Source: Myxococcales bacterium (GTDB lineage: Bacteria; Myxococcota_A; Polyangia; Haliangiales; Haliangiaceae). From it: a stretch of 64,000 nt of DNA. The notes beneath the pieces are model-generated. The model was not told the origin of the DNA and searched no databases. It saw only the letters and a list, made by a program, of their open reading frames with translations. Position 1 is the stretch's first letter; each line of letters starts with the position of its first letter. The position numbers and the translations under genes are program-made. Below are positions 47,566 to 55,794 of this stretch, piece after piece. The DNA lies in assembly GCA_016794525.1 (NCBI GenBank), contig JAEUJY010000051.1, positions 1 to 64,000 on the forward strand, written 5' to 3'.

Positions 47566-49089
47566 TCACGCCTCGGTCCGCGGTCGTTCGCCGGCCACCG
47601 CCGCCGGCAGGTAGACGCGGAACACCGCGCCGCCGGTGGCGGCCTCGTCGACCTCGATCCAGCCGTCGTGCTCCTTGACGATGCCGGCGCACACCGCCAG
47701 GCCCAGGCCGGTGCCGCCCTGGCCGTCCTTCGACGTGTAGAACGGCTCGAAGATCTTGTCGCGGCGATCGCGCGGGATGCCGGGCCCGGTGTCGGACACC
47801 TCGATCCGCACGAACGCCTGCTCGGGCGCCAGCTCGAGGCCGGGGCGCTGCTGGGTGACCGCCGAGGTCTCGACGGTGACCGCGCCGCCGTCGGGCATCG
47901 CCTGGATCGCGTTGAGCAAGAGGTTCAGCAGCACCTGCTGCACGCGGTCGCTGTCGGCGACCACCTGGGGCAGGCCCTCGGCGCGGATCAGCCGGGTCTT
48001 GACCTTGGCCGCGGCGAACTGGCTGCCGAGCAGCTCCATCGTCGTCAGCGTGATCTGGTTGAGGTTGAGCCGCTCCATGCCCGGCGGGCCGACCCGGCGC
48101 CGCGCGAAGTCGAGCAGGCGCTGGATGATGCGGGTGATGCGCGCGGTCTGCTCCTCGATGATCGTCGCGTTCTTGGCGACGACCTCGGGATCGGCGGCCT
48201 TCTTGTGGGTGGCGCGGGCGCGGCCGGCGATCACGTTGAGCGGCGTGCCGACCTCGTGGGCGATCTCGGCGGCGATCTGGCCGATCGTCGCCAGCTTCTC
48301 GGTGTGGGCCAGGCGCTGTTCGAGCGTGTGCTTGGCGTCGGCCGAGCGCCGGGTCTCGGCCCGCGACTCGCGCAGCGAGAAGGTCATGTCGTTGAAGCGG
48401 GTGGCGATCGCGCCGATCTCGTCGTCGCGCTCGGACAGGAGCACGTGCGACAGGTCGCCGCGGGCCACCTCGTCGACGCCGCCCAGCAGCTTGGCCATCG
48501 GCCGGGTCATCAGGCTGCGGGTGGCCAGGAACACCGCGGTCGTCGTGAGCGCCGCGATCACGACGACCCAGCCGATCGCGCGCCACACGTCGCCGCGCCA
48601 CGCCGCGTCGAGGTACGCCACCGGCCGCGCCAGCTCGAGCATGCCGGTGACCTCGATGCCGTCCTTGCCCTGGGCGCGCAGCGGCAGCGCCAGCACCAGA
48701 TCGCCGCGCTCGCGCTCGAGCAGCGCCAGCTGCGGCGCGTTGGTGAGCGCGGCCAGGCGGCGGCTCTGGGTCACCGACAGCGCCGGGCGCGCCGGCGGCT
48801 TGCCCGGGCCCGACTCCTCGGCGGTGACGATGTTGATCCGCCAGCCGGCGCCGCTGCGTCCGAGCTCGCGGCCGAGATCGCGGGTCAGCCGCAGCGGATC
48901 GAGGTGCGCGATGTCGGCGCCCAACGTCTCGAGCGTCGTGCGCAGCGCCAGCCCGGTGGCCCGGGCCTCGCTCTCGATCGCGCGCTGGCGGTTGTCGGCG
49001 CGGGCCCGCACCTCGAAGACCGCGTAGACGGTCAACGTCAGCGTGACCACCAGCGCGGTCGCTGCCGTGATGCGGGTGCCGATGCGCAC
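47566..49089 (-). CDS. Membrane sensor histidine kinase
   Basis: This 507-residue protein has an N-terminal TM (residues 8-26), a periplasmic sensing part of about 150 residues, a second TM (about 170-190), a HAMP linker (TRPMAKLLGGVDEVARGDLSHV), a HisKA dimerisation helix with the phospho-His at 278 (IAAEIAHEVGTPLNVIAG) and an HATPase domain (N box LLNAIQAM, G1 VSDTGPGIP, FEPFYTSK, G2 GTGLGLAV). It should phosphorylate the NtrC-type regulator encoded 33 bases downstream. The start is a GTG at 49087-49089. A metallophosphoesterase gene precedes it by 17 bases, so the three genes may form one unit. The signal sensed is unknown. Confidence 0.94.
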   Translation of the reverse strand: MRIGTRITAATALVVTLTLTVYAVFEVRARADNRQRAIESEARATGLALRTTLETLGADIAHLDPLRLTRDLGRELGRSGAGWRINIVTAEESGPGKPPARPALSVTQSRRLAALTNAPQLALLERERGDLVLALPLRAQGKDGIEVTGMLELARPVAYLDAAWRGDVWRAIGWVVVIAALTTTAVFLATRSLMTRPMAKLLGGVDEVARGDLSHVLLSERDDEIGAIATRFNDMTFSLRESRAETRRSADAKHTLEQRLAHTEKLATIGQIAAEIAHEVGTPLNVIAGRARATHKKAADPEVVAKNATIIEEQTARITRIIQRLLDFARRRVGPPGMERLNLNQITLTTMELLGSQFAAAKVKTRLIRAEGLPQVVADSDRVQQVLLNLLLNAIQAMPDGGAVTVETSAVTQQRPGLELAPEQAFVRIEVSDTGPGIPRDRRDKIFEPFYTSKDGQGGTGLGLAVCAGIVKEHDGWIEVDEAATGGAVFRVYLPAAVAGERPRTEA

Positions 49090-49106
49090 GGCGCGAGCTT
49101 ACTCCT

Positions 49107-49637
49107 TCACGGCGGCGACCACGGCTGACCGCTGGCCACGTCGACGTGGGCCAGCGCCAGCCCGCGCGCGGTCAGGGTCATCGTGCCGTAGACGATCGGC
49201 AGCTCGAACCGCCGCGGCCCGGCCGACCCGGGGTTGAACATCGCCAGCCCGCGATCGCGCCCGAGGAACGGCACGTGCGAGTGGCCGCACACCACCAGGT
49301 GCGCCCCCGCCGCGGTGGCCCGCCGCGCGACCTCGGCGCGCAGCCGCGGCCCGGCGACCGCGATGTGGGTCATGTAGATCGTCAGCGCGCTGCCGCCGGT
49401 CACCTCGACCACGACCTCGTCGGGCAGCGGCAGATCGCCGTCGATGTTGCCGCGCACCGCGTGCACCGGCGCCACCGCCTCCAGCGCCTCGACCACCGCC
49501 ATCGCGCCGATGTCCCCCGCCAGCAGGATCGCGTCGGGCGCCCACGCCCGCAGCCGCTCGATCAGCGCCGGGTGCGGCCGCGCGTGGGTGTCCGCCACCG
49601 CCGCGATCCGCAGCGATCCGTCGTCGCGCCGCGCCAT
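49107..49637 (-). CDS. YfcE/MJ0936-type metallophosphoesterase
   Basis: This 176-residue protein belongs to the small calcineurin-like phosphodiesterases: [10 protein letters not shown] (metal ligand Asp and His), [19 protein letters not shown] (catalytic-site Asn), [10 protein letters not shown] and [10 protein letters not shown]. Such enzymes bind two metals and hydrolyse phosphodiesters or phosphomonoesters; the biological substrate is not fixed. ATG at 49635-49637 was preferred to GTG at 49662-49664, because the longer start adds only an Ala-rich lead. It is followed by the histidine kinase gene and faces the alpha/beta hydrolase gene across a repeat-rich stretch. Confidence 0.87.
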   Translation of the reverse strand: MARRDDGSLRIAAVADTHARPHPALIERLRAWAPDAILLAGDIGAMAVVEALEAVAPVHAVRGNIDGDLPLPDEVVVEVTGGSALTIYMTHIAVAGPRLRAEVARRATAAGAHLVVCGHSHVPFLGRDRGLAMFNPGSAGPRRFELPIVYGTMTLTARGLALAHVDVASGQPWSPP

Positions 49638-49727
49638 CGTCGCTCGAACCGCTGCCGTTGCCACCCCGCCACCCTAGCAACTTCCGCCGCGGTCCGTGCC
49701 CCCTCGGTCCGTGCCCCCTCTCGGTCC

Positions 49728-49757
49728 GTGCCCGTGCCCGTGCCCGTGCCCGTGCCC
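49728..49757 (+). repeat. Five tandem GTGCCC hexamers
   Basis: Five perfect copies of GTGCCC lie in the intergenic stretch between the phosphoesterase and the alpha/beta hydrolase genes. They follow three looser CGGTCCGTGCCCC units at 49691-49732. Copy number is probably variable between strains. Confidence 0.9.
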
Positions 49758-49793
49758 GACTCCGGCTCCGACTCCGGCTCCGACTCCGGCTCC
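49758..49793 (+). repeat. Three tandem GACTCCGGCTCC units
   Basis: Three perfect copies of this 12-base unit (itself an imperfect double of GACTCC) directly follow the hexamer array and end 10 bases before the TACCAT box of the next gene. The array sits where upstream promoter elements would be, so copy number could tune expression. Confidence 0.9.
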
Positions 49794-49803
49794 GGGAATC
49801 GGC

Positions 49804-49809
49804 TACCAT
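49804..49809 (+). promoter_or_regulatory. TACCAT -10-like box, leaderless type
   Basis: TACCAT ends 10 bases before the in-frame GTG at 49820 of the alpha/beta hydrolase gene. It supports this start over the ATG at 49853. The tandem repeats lie immediately upstream. Confidence 0.4.
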
Positions 49810-49819
49810 CGCGCGCACA

Positions 49820-50722
49820 GTGGTCCCCGGCCTCGGTCAACACACGCTCCGCATGCGCGACGACACGCGCATCGGTTACCAGTTCCGCCCCGGCTCCAGC
49901 CCCGACGCCCCGCTGGTGGTGCTGAGCAACGGCCTGGGCGGCACGTTCGAGGCGTACCGCCACGTCTTCGCGGCGCTGCCCGGCTTTCGCGTGCTGTGCT
50001 GGGACTACCGCGGCCTGTTCAGCTCGGCGGCGCCCGCCGATCCGACCGCGAACACGGTCGCGCACCAGGTCGACGATCTGATCGAGCTGCTCGATCACCT
50101 CGACGCGCCGCAGGCGGTGGTCGTGGGCTGGTCGATGGGCGTGCAGGTGAACTTCGAGCTGTGGCGGCGCGCCCCGGAGCGGGTGGCTGGCATCCTGGCG
50201 ATCAACGGCACCAGCGGCCGGCCGTTCCGCACGATCATGGGCATGGCCTTCCTCGAGAAGGTCATCCCGTCGGTGATCAACCTGATGCGCGCCCAGGCCG
50301 CGTTCGTCGGCAAGGCGGCGGACAAGGTGGCCGGCTCCGACGCGCTGATCGCCGCCATGCAGGCGTTCGGGATGGTGTCGCAGACCCTCGACGTCGACGC
50401 GTTTCGCGACGTCGCGGCCGGGTTCCGCACCCTCGACTGGCGCATCTACGGCGATCTGCTCGAGCGCCTCAACGAGCACGACGCCGAGGACGTGCTGCCG
50501 ACGATCCGGGTGCCGACCGCGATCGTCACCGGCGACAAGGACGTGCTGACGCCGCCGACCACCGCCGAGCGGCTGCGCCAGGCCATCCCCGGCGCCCGGC
50601 TGCGGGTGATCCCGGGCGGCACCCACTACACGCCGGTCGAGTACCCGGCGATCATCAAGGACGAGCTGCACCGGTTGCTTGCCCGCGTCCCTGGCTGGCA
50701 GCTGGGCCCCGCCAGCGAGTAG
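49820..50722 (+). CDS. Alpha/beta-hydrolase
   Basis: This 300-residue protein has the alpha/beta-hydrolase fold: LVVLSNGLGGTFEAYRHVF (oxyanion segment), VLCWDYRGLFSSAAP, nucleophile elbow VVVGWSMGVQV with the catalytic Ser, IVTGDKDVLTPP (acid Asp) and IPGGTHYTPVEYP (catalytic His). The triad is complete, so an active esterase or related hydrolase is expected; the substrate cannot be told. GTG at 49820 keeps the first strand GQHTLRMRDDTRIGYQ whole, whereas ATG at 49853 would cut it. The zinc-ribbon Ser/Thr kinase gene follows after 14 bases, so the two are probably co-transcribed. Confidence 0.85.
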   Translation: MVPGLGQHTLRMRDDTRIGYQFRPGSSPDAPLVVLSNGLGGTFEAYRHVFAALPGFRVLCWDYRGLFSSAAPADPTANTVAHQVDDLIELLDHLDAPQAVVVGWSMGVQVNFELWRRAPERVAGILAINGTSGRPFRTIMGMAFLEKVIPSVINLMRAQAAFVGKAADKVAGSDALIAAMQAFGMVSQTLDVDAFRDVAAGFRTLDWRIYGDLLERLNEHDAEDVLPTIRVPTAIVTGDKDVLTPPTTAERLRQAIPGARLRVIPGGTHYTPVEYPAIIKDELHRLLARVPGWQLGPASE

Positions 50723-50736
50723 ACTGGCCCCGACCG

Positions 50737-52440
50737 ATGCCTGCCTGTCCGAGCTGTGGTGCCGACGTCCTGGACATCGACGTCAAGTGCGGTGCGTGCG
50801 GCACCAACCTGTCGCCGACCGGCGCCGTCCGCCTGGTCGGCACGACCGTGCTGGGCCAGTACCGGATCGTCGACGTGCTCGGCCAGGGCGGCATGAGCGT
50901 CGTCTACAAGGGCAAGCACGCGCTGACCGATCAGGACGTCGCGCTCAAGGTGCTGCCGCCCGAGCTGGCCGCGTACAGCCAGGTCAAGTCGCGGTTCCTC
51001 GAGGAGGCCAAGGCGCTGGCCCAGCTCGACCACCCCAACATCGTCCACCTGTACAACTTCGGTCAGGAGAACGGCAGCTTCGTCCTGGCCATGCAGTTCG
51101 TGCACGGCCAGACCTGGGAGCGGCTGATCATCGAGAGCGAGGGCCAGGAGTGGCCGACCGCGACCCGGATCGCCGTCGACGTGCTGCGCGGCCTCGAGTA
51201 CGCGCACAACCGCGGCGTCGTCCACCGCGACATGAAGCCGTCCAACGTGCTGGTGCGCGACGACGACGGCACCGCGACGGTGATGGACTTCGGCATCGCC
51301 AAGATGACGACGTCGACCAAGCTGACCGCGACCGGCCAGACGATGGGCACGGTGCGCTACATGTCGCCCGAGCAGGTCCGCGGCCAGGAGGTCGACGCCC
51401 GCTCCGACATCTACTCGCTGGGCGCGACCCTGTACGAGGCGCTGGTGGGCGACACGCCGTTCGACGGCAACACCCACTTCGAGATCATGACCAAGCACCT
51501 GTCGGAGGCGCCGCCGACCTTGACCGAGCGCGGCCTGCGGGTGCCGGCGCTGCTCGAGGCCGCGGTGATGAAGTCGCTGGCCAAGAAGGCCGACGATCGC
51601 TTCGCGACCGCGCGCGACTTCCGCAAGGAGCTCGAGGAGGCGCTCAAGGACGCCAACGACGGCTTCGCCGAGACCCAGCGGCTGTCGCGCGAGACCGTGG
51701 CCAAGGCGCGCTCGGGCGTCGTCGCCAGCGATCCGGTGCTGCCGGTGCCGCCGACCGGGCCGATCCAGTCGACCACGCCGGGCACCCGCGCCGCCAAGGC
51801 CGCCGCCGCCGGCAGCGACGCCGGCAAGCTCACGTCGATCGCCGACAAGCTCGAGCCCGACGGGCCGCCGGCGCCGCCGTCGCGGAGCCTGCCGTGGCTG
51901 TGGATCGGCTCGGGCACGCTGGTGCTGGTGGCCGCCGCCGCGGTGCTGTGGCGGTTGCAGCGATCGCCGGCCAAGGCCCCGCCGCCGCCGCCGCCGGCCC
52001 GCGGCCTGACGCTGCCGAGCCTGCCGTGGAAGCCCGAGGCGACGTTCCCCGACGACCAGCTCACCGTGAAGGTGGTGGCGGCGTCGAAGTGGCAGCCGGC
52101 CGAGATCGCCGCCGCCGCCGGCCGCATCCGCGCGCTCATCCCCGCGCTCCTGACCAAGCACGGGCGCACCGAGCCGCCGGTGGTCCAGCCGTTGACGATC
52201 GTCGTGGTCCCGCAGGAGATCATGTGCGCCCCCGGCGTGGTCGACTCGGTCGAGCGCAAGTGCAACGACATCGGCAACTACTACCGGCTGAAGGAGAAGA
52301 CGCTGCTCCTGGCCGACACCGACGATCAGGAGCTGCGCGACAACCAGCTGGCCGAAGGCCTGGGCGAGGTGTCGTGCCTGTACAACGACGTCACGCCGTG
52401 CTTCGCCGACGAGCTGAAGGCCGCGATCAAACCGCGGTGA
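50737..52440 (+). CDS. Ser/Thr protein kinase with N-terminal zinc ribbon
   Basis: This 567-residue protein begins with a zinc ribbon (Cys4, Cys7, Cys18, Cys21), followed by a complete Hanks-type kinase (GQGGMS loop, VALKVL lysine, HRDMKPSN at 163-170, DFG at 184-186, APE-like MSPEQV). A linker leads to one TM helix (about 385-408) and a Pro-rich then alpha/beta extracytoplasmic domain of about 150 residues (LTVKVVAASKWQPAEIAAAAGRI ... CLYNDVTPCF) with several Cys. TAGACT 11 bases before the ATG may serve as -10. The next gene encodes a membrane sensor of MXAN_5187 type, and a functional pairing is plausible but unproven. Confidence 0.93.
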   Translation: MPACPSCGADVLDIDVKCGACGTNLSPTGAVRLVGTTVLGQYRIVDVLGQGGMSVVYKGKHALTDQDVALKVLPPELAAYSQVKSRFLEEAKALAQLDHPNIVHLYNFGQENGSFVLAMQFVHGQTWERLIIESEGQEWPTATRIAVDVLRGLEYAHNRGVVHRDMKPSNVLVRDDDGTATVMDFGIAKMTTSTKLTATGQTMGTVRYMSPEQVRGQEVDARSDIYSLGATLYEALVGDTPFDGNTHFEIMTKHLSEAPPTLTERGLRVPALLEAAVMKSLAKKADDRFATARDFRKELEEALKDANDGFAETQRLSRETVAKARSGVVASDPVLPVPPTGPIQSTTPGTRAAKAAAAGSDAGKLTSIADKLEPDGPPAPPSRSLPWLWIGSGTLVLVAAAAVLWRLQRSPAKAPPPPPPARGLTLPSLPWKPEATFPDDQLTVKVVAASKWQPAEIAAAAGRIRALIPALLTKHGRTEPPVVQPLTIVVVPQEIMCAPGVVDSVERKCNDIGNYYRLKEKTLLLADTDDQELRDNQLAEGLGEVSCLYNDVTPCFADELKAAIKPR

Positions 52441-52486
52441 TGCCCGCGCCCCGGCGCACCGCGATCCCGGTCGGCGCCCGCAGCGA

Positions 52487-52516
52487 TTGACACGAGGATC
52501 CGCAGGCTTGGATACT
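52487..52516 (+). promoter_or_regulatory. Sigma70-like promoter of the MXAN_5187-like/NamZ/nadD operon
   Basis: A perfect TTGACA (52487-52492), an 18-base spacer and GATACT (52511-52516, four of six to TATAAT) precede the gene at 52539. A ribosome site GGAGG at 52530-52534 lies 4 bases before the ATG. It is the clearest housekeeping promoter in the window. Confidence 0.62.
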
Positions 52517-52538
52517 AGCCGACGAGGCTGGAGGCCAC

Positions 52539-54029
52539 ATGTCACGCACCGTCATCGGGGGCATCGTCGCGATCGCGATCGCGGCGCTCACCGCCGTCTT
52601 GTACTTCGTCGTCAGCGGCAGCCTGGCGCGGCCGCTCCAGCGTGAGGCCCGGTCGCTGATCAAGCGCGCGCCCGAGCAGGCGCTGTCGAACGCCAAGCTG
52701 TCGGCGCTCGACACCTACAACAAGGTCGAGATCCTGTCGCACGACCCGGCGATGCTGAGCGCGCTGAAGACCACGGTGCCGGAGGAGCGCAGCCGGCTGG
52801 TCAAGGGCGTGTTCGATCAGTTCAAGGCCAAGACCGAGGGCGCCAGCCCCGACATGCTGGCGCTGGTCGACGCCTCGGGCGCGATCGTCGCGATGGACGG
52901 CGTCGCCAACCCGGTGGCCGGCGAGTTCAAGAAGAACGACAAGCTGGTGTGGCAGGGCCTCGAGCTGGCGATCGCCCAGCCGACGCTGCTCACCGAGATC
53001 TGGAACTACCCCGGCAAGGGCGTGATGCGCGTCGGCCTGGGCTCGGTGCTCGACGTCGATCAGGTCGACGCCGCCGGCCAGCCCAAGGTCCTGGGCGCGG
53101 TGGTCGTGGCGTACGCGTTCACGTCGAAGGCGGCGCGGCTGCAGCAGCAGATCCTCGGCGCCGACGTCGCGTACTTCGACGCCGGCCAGGTGTTCGCCTC
53201 GAGCTTCCGCCGCGGCGACGACGCCGAGGACACCAGCATGCAGGGCGCGCTGGCGCCGCTGCTCACCAAGGACGATCTGGTCAAGACCGCGCTGGCGAAG
53301 GGCCAGTCGGGCAAGTTCATCCAGGTCGGCGTCCGCGGCAAGACCTACCTGGTGTCGGCGGTGCTGCTGCCGCGGCTGTCGCTCAAGCCGTTCCCCGACG
53401 GCTACCCGCAGCCGACGGCGGGCGCGCTGGTCCTGACCGAGCTCGACCGCACCGCGCCCGAGCACGGCACCGCGACGCTGATGATCCTGGTGCTCGGCGT
53501 CGCCGCGATCCTGCTCGCGGTCGGCGGCGTGTTGCTGTCGACCCAGCGCATCCTGCACCAGGTCGACGAGGTCGAGCTGGGCGTCGCCGAGATCATCAAC
53601 GGCAACATCGATCGCACGTTCCGCCCGGTCGGCGAGGAGCTCGACGGCCTGTCCAACGGCCTCAACGTCATGCTGGCGCGCCTCCTGGGCCGGCCCGAGC
53701 CCGGCGACGAGGACTACGACGAGGACGGCAACCCGATGCAGGCCGGCCGGGTCGAGTTCGACGAGGGCGACGCCCGCCCCGCCGGCGACCCCGACCTGGC
53801 GGCGCTGGCGCAGGAGCCCGAGCCCGACTACTACAAGCGGGTCTTCACCGAGTACACCGAGGCCAAGCGCGCGGCCGGCACCCCCGACGAGGTCAGCTTC
53901 GAGGGCTTCATCGCCAAGCTGCGCGTCAACGAGGGCCGCCTGAAGGCGCAGTTCCAGTGCAAGGCGGTGCGGTTCCGCGTCGTCGCCAAGGACGGCAAGG
54001 TGTCCTTGAAGCCGGTCCCGATCGTCTGA
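52539..54029 (+). CDS. Membrane sensor-like protein, MXAN_5187-type C-terminus
   Basis: This 496-residue protein has an N-terminal TM (residues 5-27), an extracytoplasmic part of about 270 residues that looks like a double Cache sensor (VEILSHDPAMLSALK, LALVDASGAIVAMDG, GAVVVAYAFTSKAARLQQQIL), a second TM (308-330), a HAMP-like helix (HQVDEVELGVAEIINGNIDRTF) and an acidic linker. The C-terminal 75 residues (YYKRVFTEYTEAKRAAG, VSFEGFIAKLRVNEGRLKAQF, VRFRVVAKDGKVSLKPVPI) match the MXAN_5187 C-terminal domain of myxobacteria. It has no kinase domain, so it probably relays a signal through the C-terminal domain. It overlaps the NamZ-like gene by one base. Confidence 0.82.
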   Translation: MSRTVIGGIVAIAIAALTAVLYFVVSGSLARPLQREARSLIKRAPEQALSNAKLSALDTYNKVEILSHDPAMLSALKTTVPEERSRLVKGVFDQFKAKTEGASPDMLALVDASGAIVAMDGVANPVAGEFKKNDKLVWQGLELAIAQPTLLTEIWNYPGKGVMRVGLGSVLDVDQVDAAGQPKVLGAVVVAYAFTSKAARLQQQILGADVAYFDAGQVFASSFRRGDDAEDTSMQGALAPLLTKDDLVKTALAKGQSGKFIQVGVRGKTYLVSAVLLPRLSLKPFPDGYPQPTAGALVLTELDRTAPEHGTATLMILVLGVAAILLAVGGVLLSTQRILHQVDEVELGVAEIINGNIDRTFRPVGEELDGLSNGLNVMLARLLGRPEPGDEDYDEDGNPMQAGRVEFDEGDARPAGDPDLAALAQEPEPDYYKRVFTEYTEAKRAAGTPDEVSFEGFIAKLRVNEGRLKAQFQCKAVRFRVVAKDGKVSLKPVPIV

Positions 54030-55213
54030 TGCGCGTCGCGACCGGGCTCGAGCGCCTGCTGGCCGACGACGCGATCCTGCGCGGGCGGCGGATCGGCCTG
54101 ATCGCCAACCCGACGACGGTCGACGCCGAGCTGACCCACGCGGCGGACGCGCTGGCGGCGCGGTCGCACCTGCGGCTGGCCGCGCTGTTCGGGCCCGAGC
54201 ACGGCGTGCGCGGCGACGCCCAGGACATGATCGGCGTCGACACCGCGCGCGACCCGCGCACCGGCGTGCCGGTGTGGAGCCTGTACGGCCACGACCTGGC
54301 GTCGCTGTCGCCGACCGCCGACATGCTCGACGGCATCGACGTGATGATCTACGACGTCCAGGACGTCGGCAGCCGCTACTACACGTTCGTGTGGACGATG
54401 GTGCTGGCGATGCGCGCGTGCGCCGCCGCCGGCAAGCCGTTCATCGTGCTCGATCGCCCCAACCCGATCGGCGGCGCGCTGGTCGAGGGCGGCGCGATCG
54501 CGCCGGGGTTCGCGTCGTTCGTCGGGCTGGTGAGCTGCCCCAACCGCCACGGCCTCACCGCCGGCGAGATCGCGCGCTGGCGGATGGCCGAGGAGCGCCT
54601 CGACCTCGACCTGACGGTGATCGAGCTGGGCGGCTGGACCCGCGCCATGGGGTTCGGCGCGACCGGGCTGCCGTGGGTGATGCCGTCGCCCAACATGCCG
54701 ACCGTCGACACCGCGCTGGTCTACCCGGGCATGTGCGCGGTCGAGGGCAGCGAGCTGTCCGAGGGCCGCGGCACGACGCGCCCGTTCGAGCTGGCCGGCG
54801 CGCCGTACCTCGATCCGTACCGGCTGGCGGCGGCGCTCGACGCCGAGCGCCTGCCCGGCGTGCGGTTCCGGCCGGTGGTGTTCCGGCCGACGTTCCAGAA
54901 GCACGCCGGCCAGCCGTGCGGCGGCGTGCAGCAGCACGTCACCGACCCGCACGCCTACCGGCCGTACCTCACCGGGCTGGCGTTCCTCAAGGCCGCGTGG
55001 CAGGTGGCCGACGGCGCCGCGGCGTGGCGGGCCAAGGCCTACGAGTTCGTCGACGACGTGCCGGCGATCGATCTGCTGACCGGCGACGCCCGGGCCCGGC
55101 CGATGATCGAGGCCGGCGCGCCGCTGCCCGAGCTGGTCGCGACCTGGGCCGAGGCCGAGCAGGCGTTCCGCGAGGCGCGCCGGCCGCACCTCTTGTACCC
55201 GGACGCGGCGTGA
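54029..55213 (+). CDS. DUF1343 protein, NamZ-like exo-beta-N-acetylmuramidase
   Basis: This 394-residue protein is a full-length DUF1343 member: GLIANPTTVD, LFGPEHGVRGDAQD, VWSLYGHD, IDVMIYDVQDVGSRYYTF, VLDRPNPIGG, GWTRAMGFGATGLPWVMPSPNMPT and the C-terminal block VRFRPVVFRPTFQKHAGQPCGGVQ. The family includes Bacillus NamZ, which removes terminal N-acetylmuramic acid from peptidoglycan fragments. No signal peptide is present, so it would act on recycled muropeptides in the cytoplasm or use another export route; most NamZ proteins are secreted, so this is odd. ATG overlaps the previous stop (TGATG) and its own stop overlaps nadD. Confidence 0.87.
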   Translation: MRVATGLERLLADDAILRGRRIGLIANPTTVDAELTHAADALAARSHLRLAALFGPEHGVRGDAQDMIGVDTARDPRTGVPVWSLYGHDLASLSPTADMLDGIDVMIYDVQDVGSRYYTFVWTMVLAMRACAAAGKPFIVLDRPNPIGGALVEGGAIAPGFASFVGLVSCPNRHGLTAGEIARWRMAEERLDLDLTVIELGGWTRAMGFGATGLPWVMPSPNMPTVDTALVYPGMCAVEGSELSEGRGTTRPFELAGAPYLDPYRLAAALDAERLPGVRFRPVVFRPTFQKHAGQPCGGVQQHVTDPHAYRPYLTGLAFLKAAWQVADGAAAWRAKAYEFVDDVPAIDLLTGDARARPMIEAGAPLPELVATWAEAEQAFREARRPHLLYPDAA

Positions 55214-55794
55214 TCACCGTCGGGCTGTTCGGCGGCAGCTTCAACCCGCCGCACGTCGCCCACGCGCTGGTCGGGCTGTACGCGCTCGAGACCCAGGGGC
55301 TCGACGAGCTGTGGCTGGTGCCGACCTGGCGCCACGCGTTCGGCAAGCAGCTGGCCAGCTACGACGATCGGATCGCGATGTGCGAGCTGGTGGCGGCGGC
55401 GCTGGGCCCGCGGGCCCGGGTGTCGCGGGTCGAGGAGACCGTCGCGCGGGCCCGCGGCGGCGAGAGCCGCACGCTGTACACGCTCGACCACCTCGCGGCC
55501 GCCGAGCCCGCGCGGCAGTTCCGGCTGCTGATCGGCGCCGACATCCTGGGCGAGACCGCGAGCTGGCTGGGCTGGGACGAGGTGTGCCGGCGCGCGCCGC
55601 CGATCGTGATCGGCCGGGGCGGCGTGGCGGCGCCGCCGGGCGCGACGCTCAGCGAGGTGACGATGCCGGCGATCTCGTCGACCGAGCTGCGCCGGCGGCT
55701 GGCTGCGGGAGAAGCGGTGGCGGACCTGTTGCCGGCCTCGGTTTTTCGCTATATCGCCGACCGAGGTCTGTACCGTGACAGCGCGAAGCCCTAA
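55210..55794 (+). CDS. nadD: Nicotinate-nucleotide adenylyltransferase
   Basis: This 194-residue enzyme starts with a GTG inside the previous stop (GTGA). It has the nucleotidyltransferase motif GGSFNPPHVAHA (the HxxH adenylyl-binding motif is HVAH), the nicotinate-site lead LWLVPTWRHAFGKQL, the LIGADIL strand and the closing ISSTELRRRLAAG. It converts nicotinate mononucleotide and ATP to deamido-NAD. It is clearly NadD by motif order, although the residues around LVPTWRHAF differ from E. coli. The next gene starts 20 bases before its stop. Confidence 0.93.
   Translation: MITVGLFGGSFNPPHVAHALVGLYALETQGLDELWLVPTWRHAFGKQLASYDDRIAMCELVAAALGPRARVSRVEETVARARGGESRTLYTLDHLAAAEPARQFRLLIGADILGETASWLGWDEVCRRAPPIVIGRGGVAAPPGATLSEVTMPAISSTELRRRLAAGEAVADLLPASVFRYIADRGLYRDSAKP

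Noticed and set aside
49691-49793. Tandem repeats as a possible CRISPR array
   Set aside because: The units are 6 and 12 bases and directly adjacent, with no unique spacers and no cas genes nearby.
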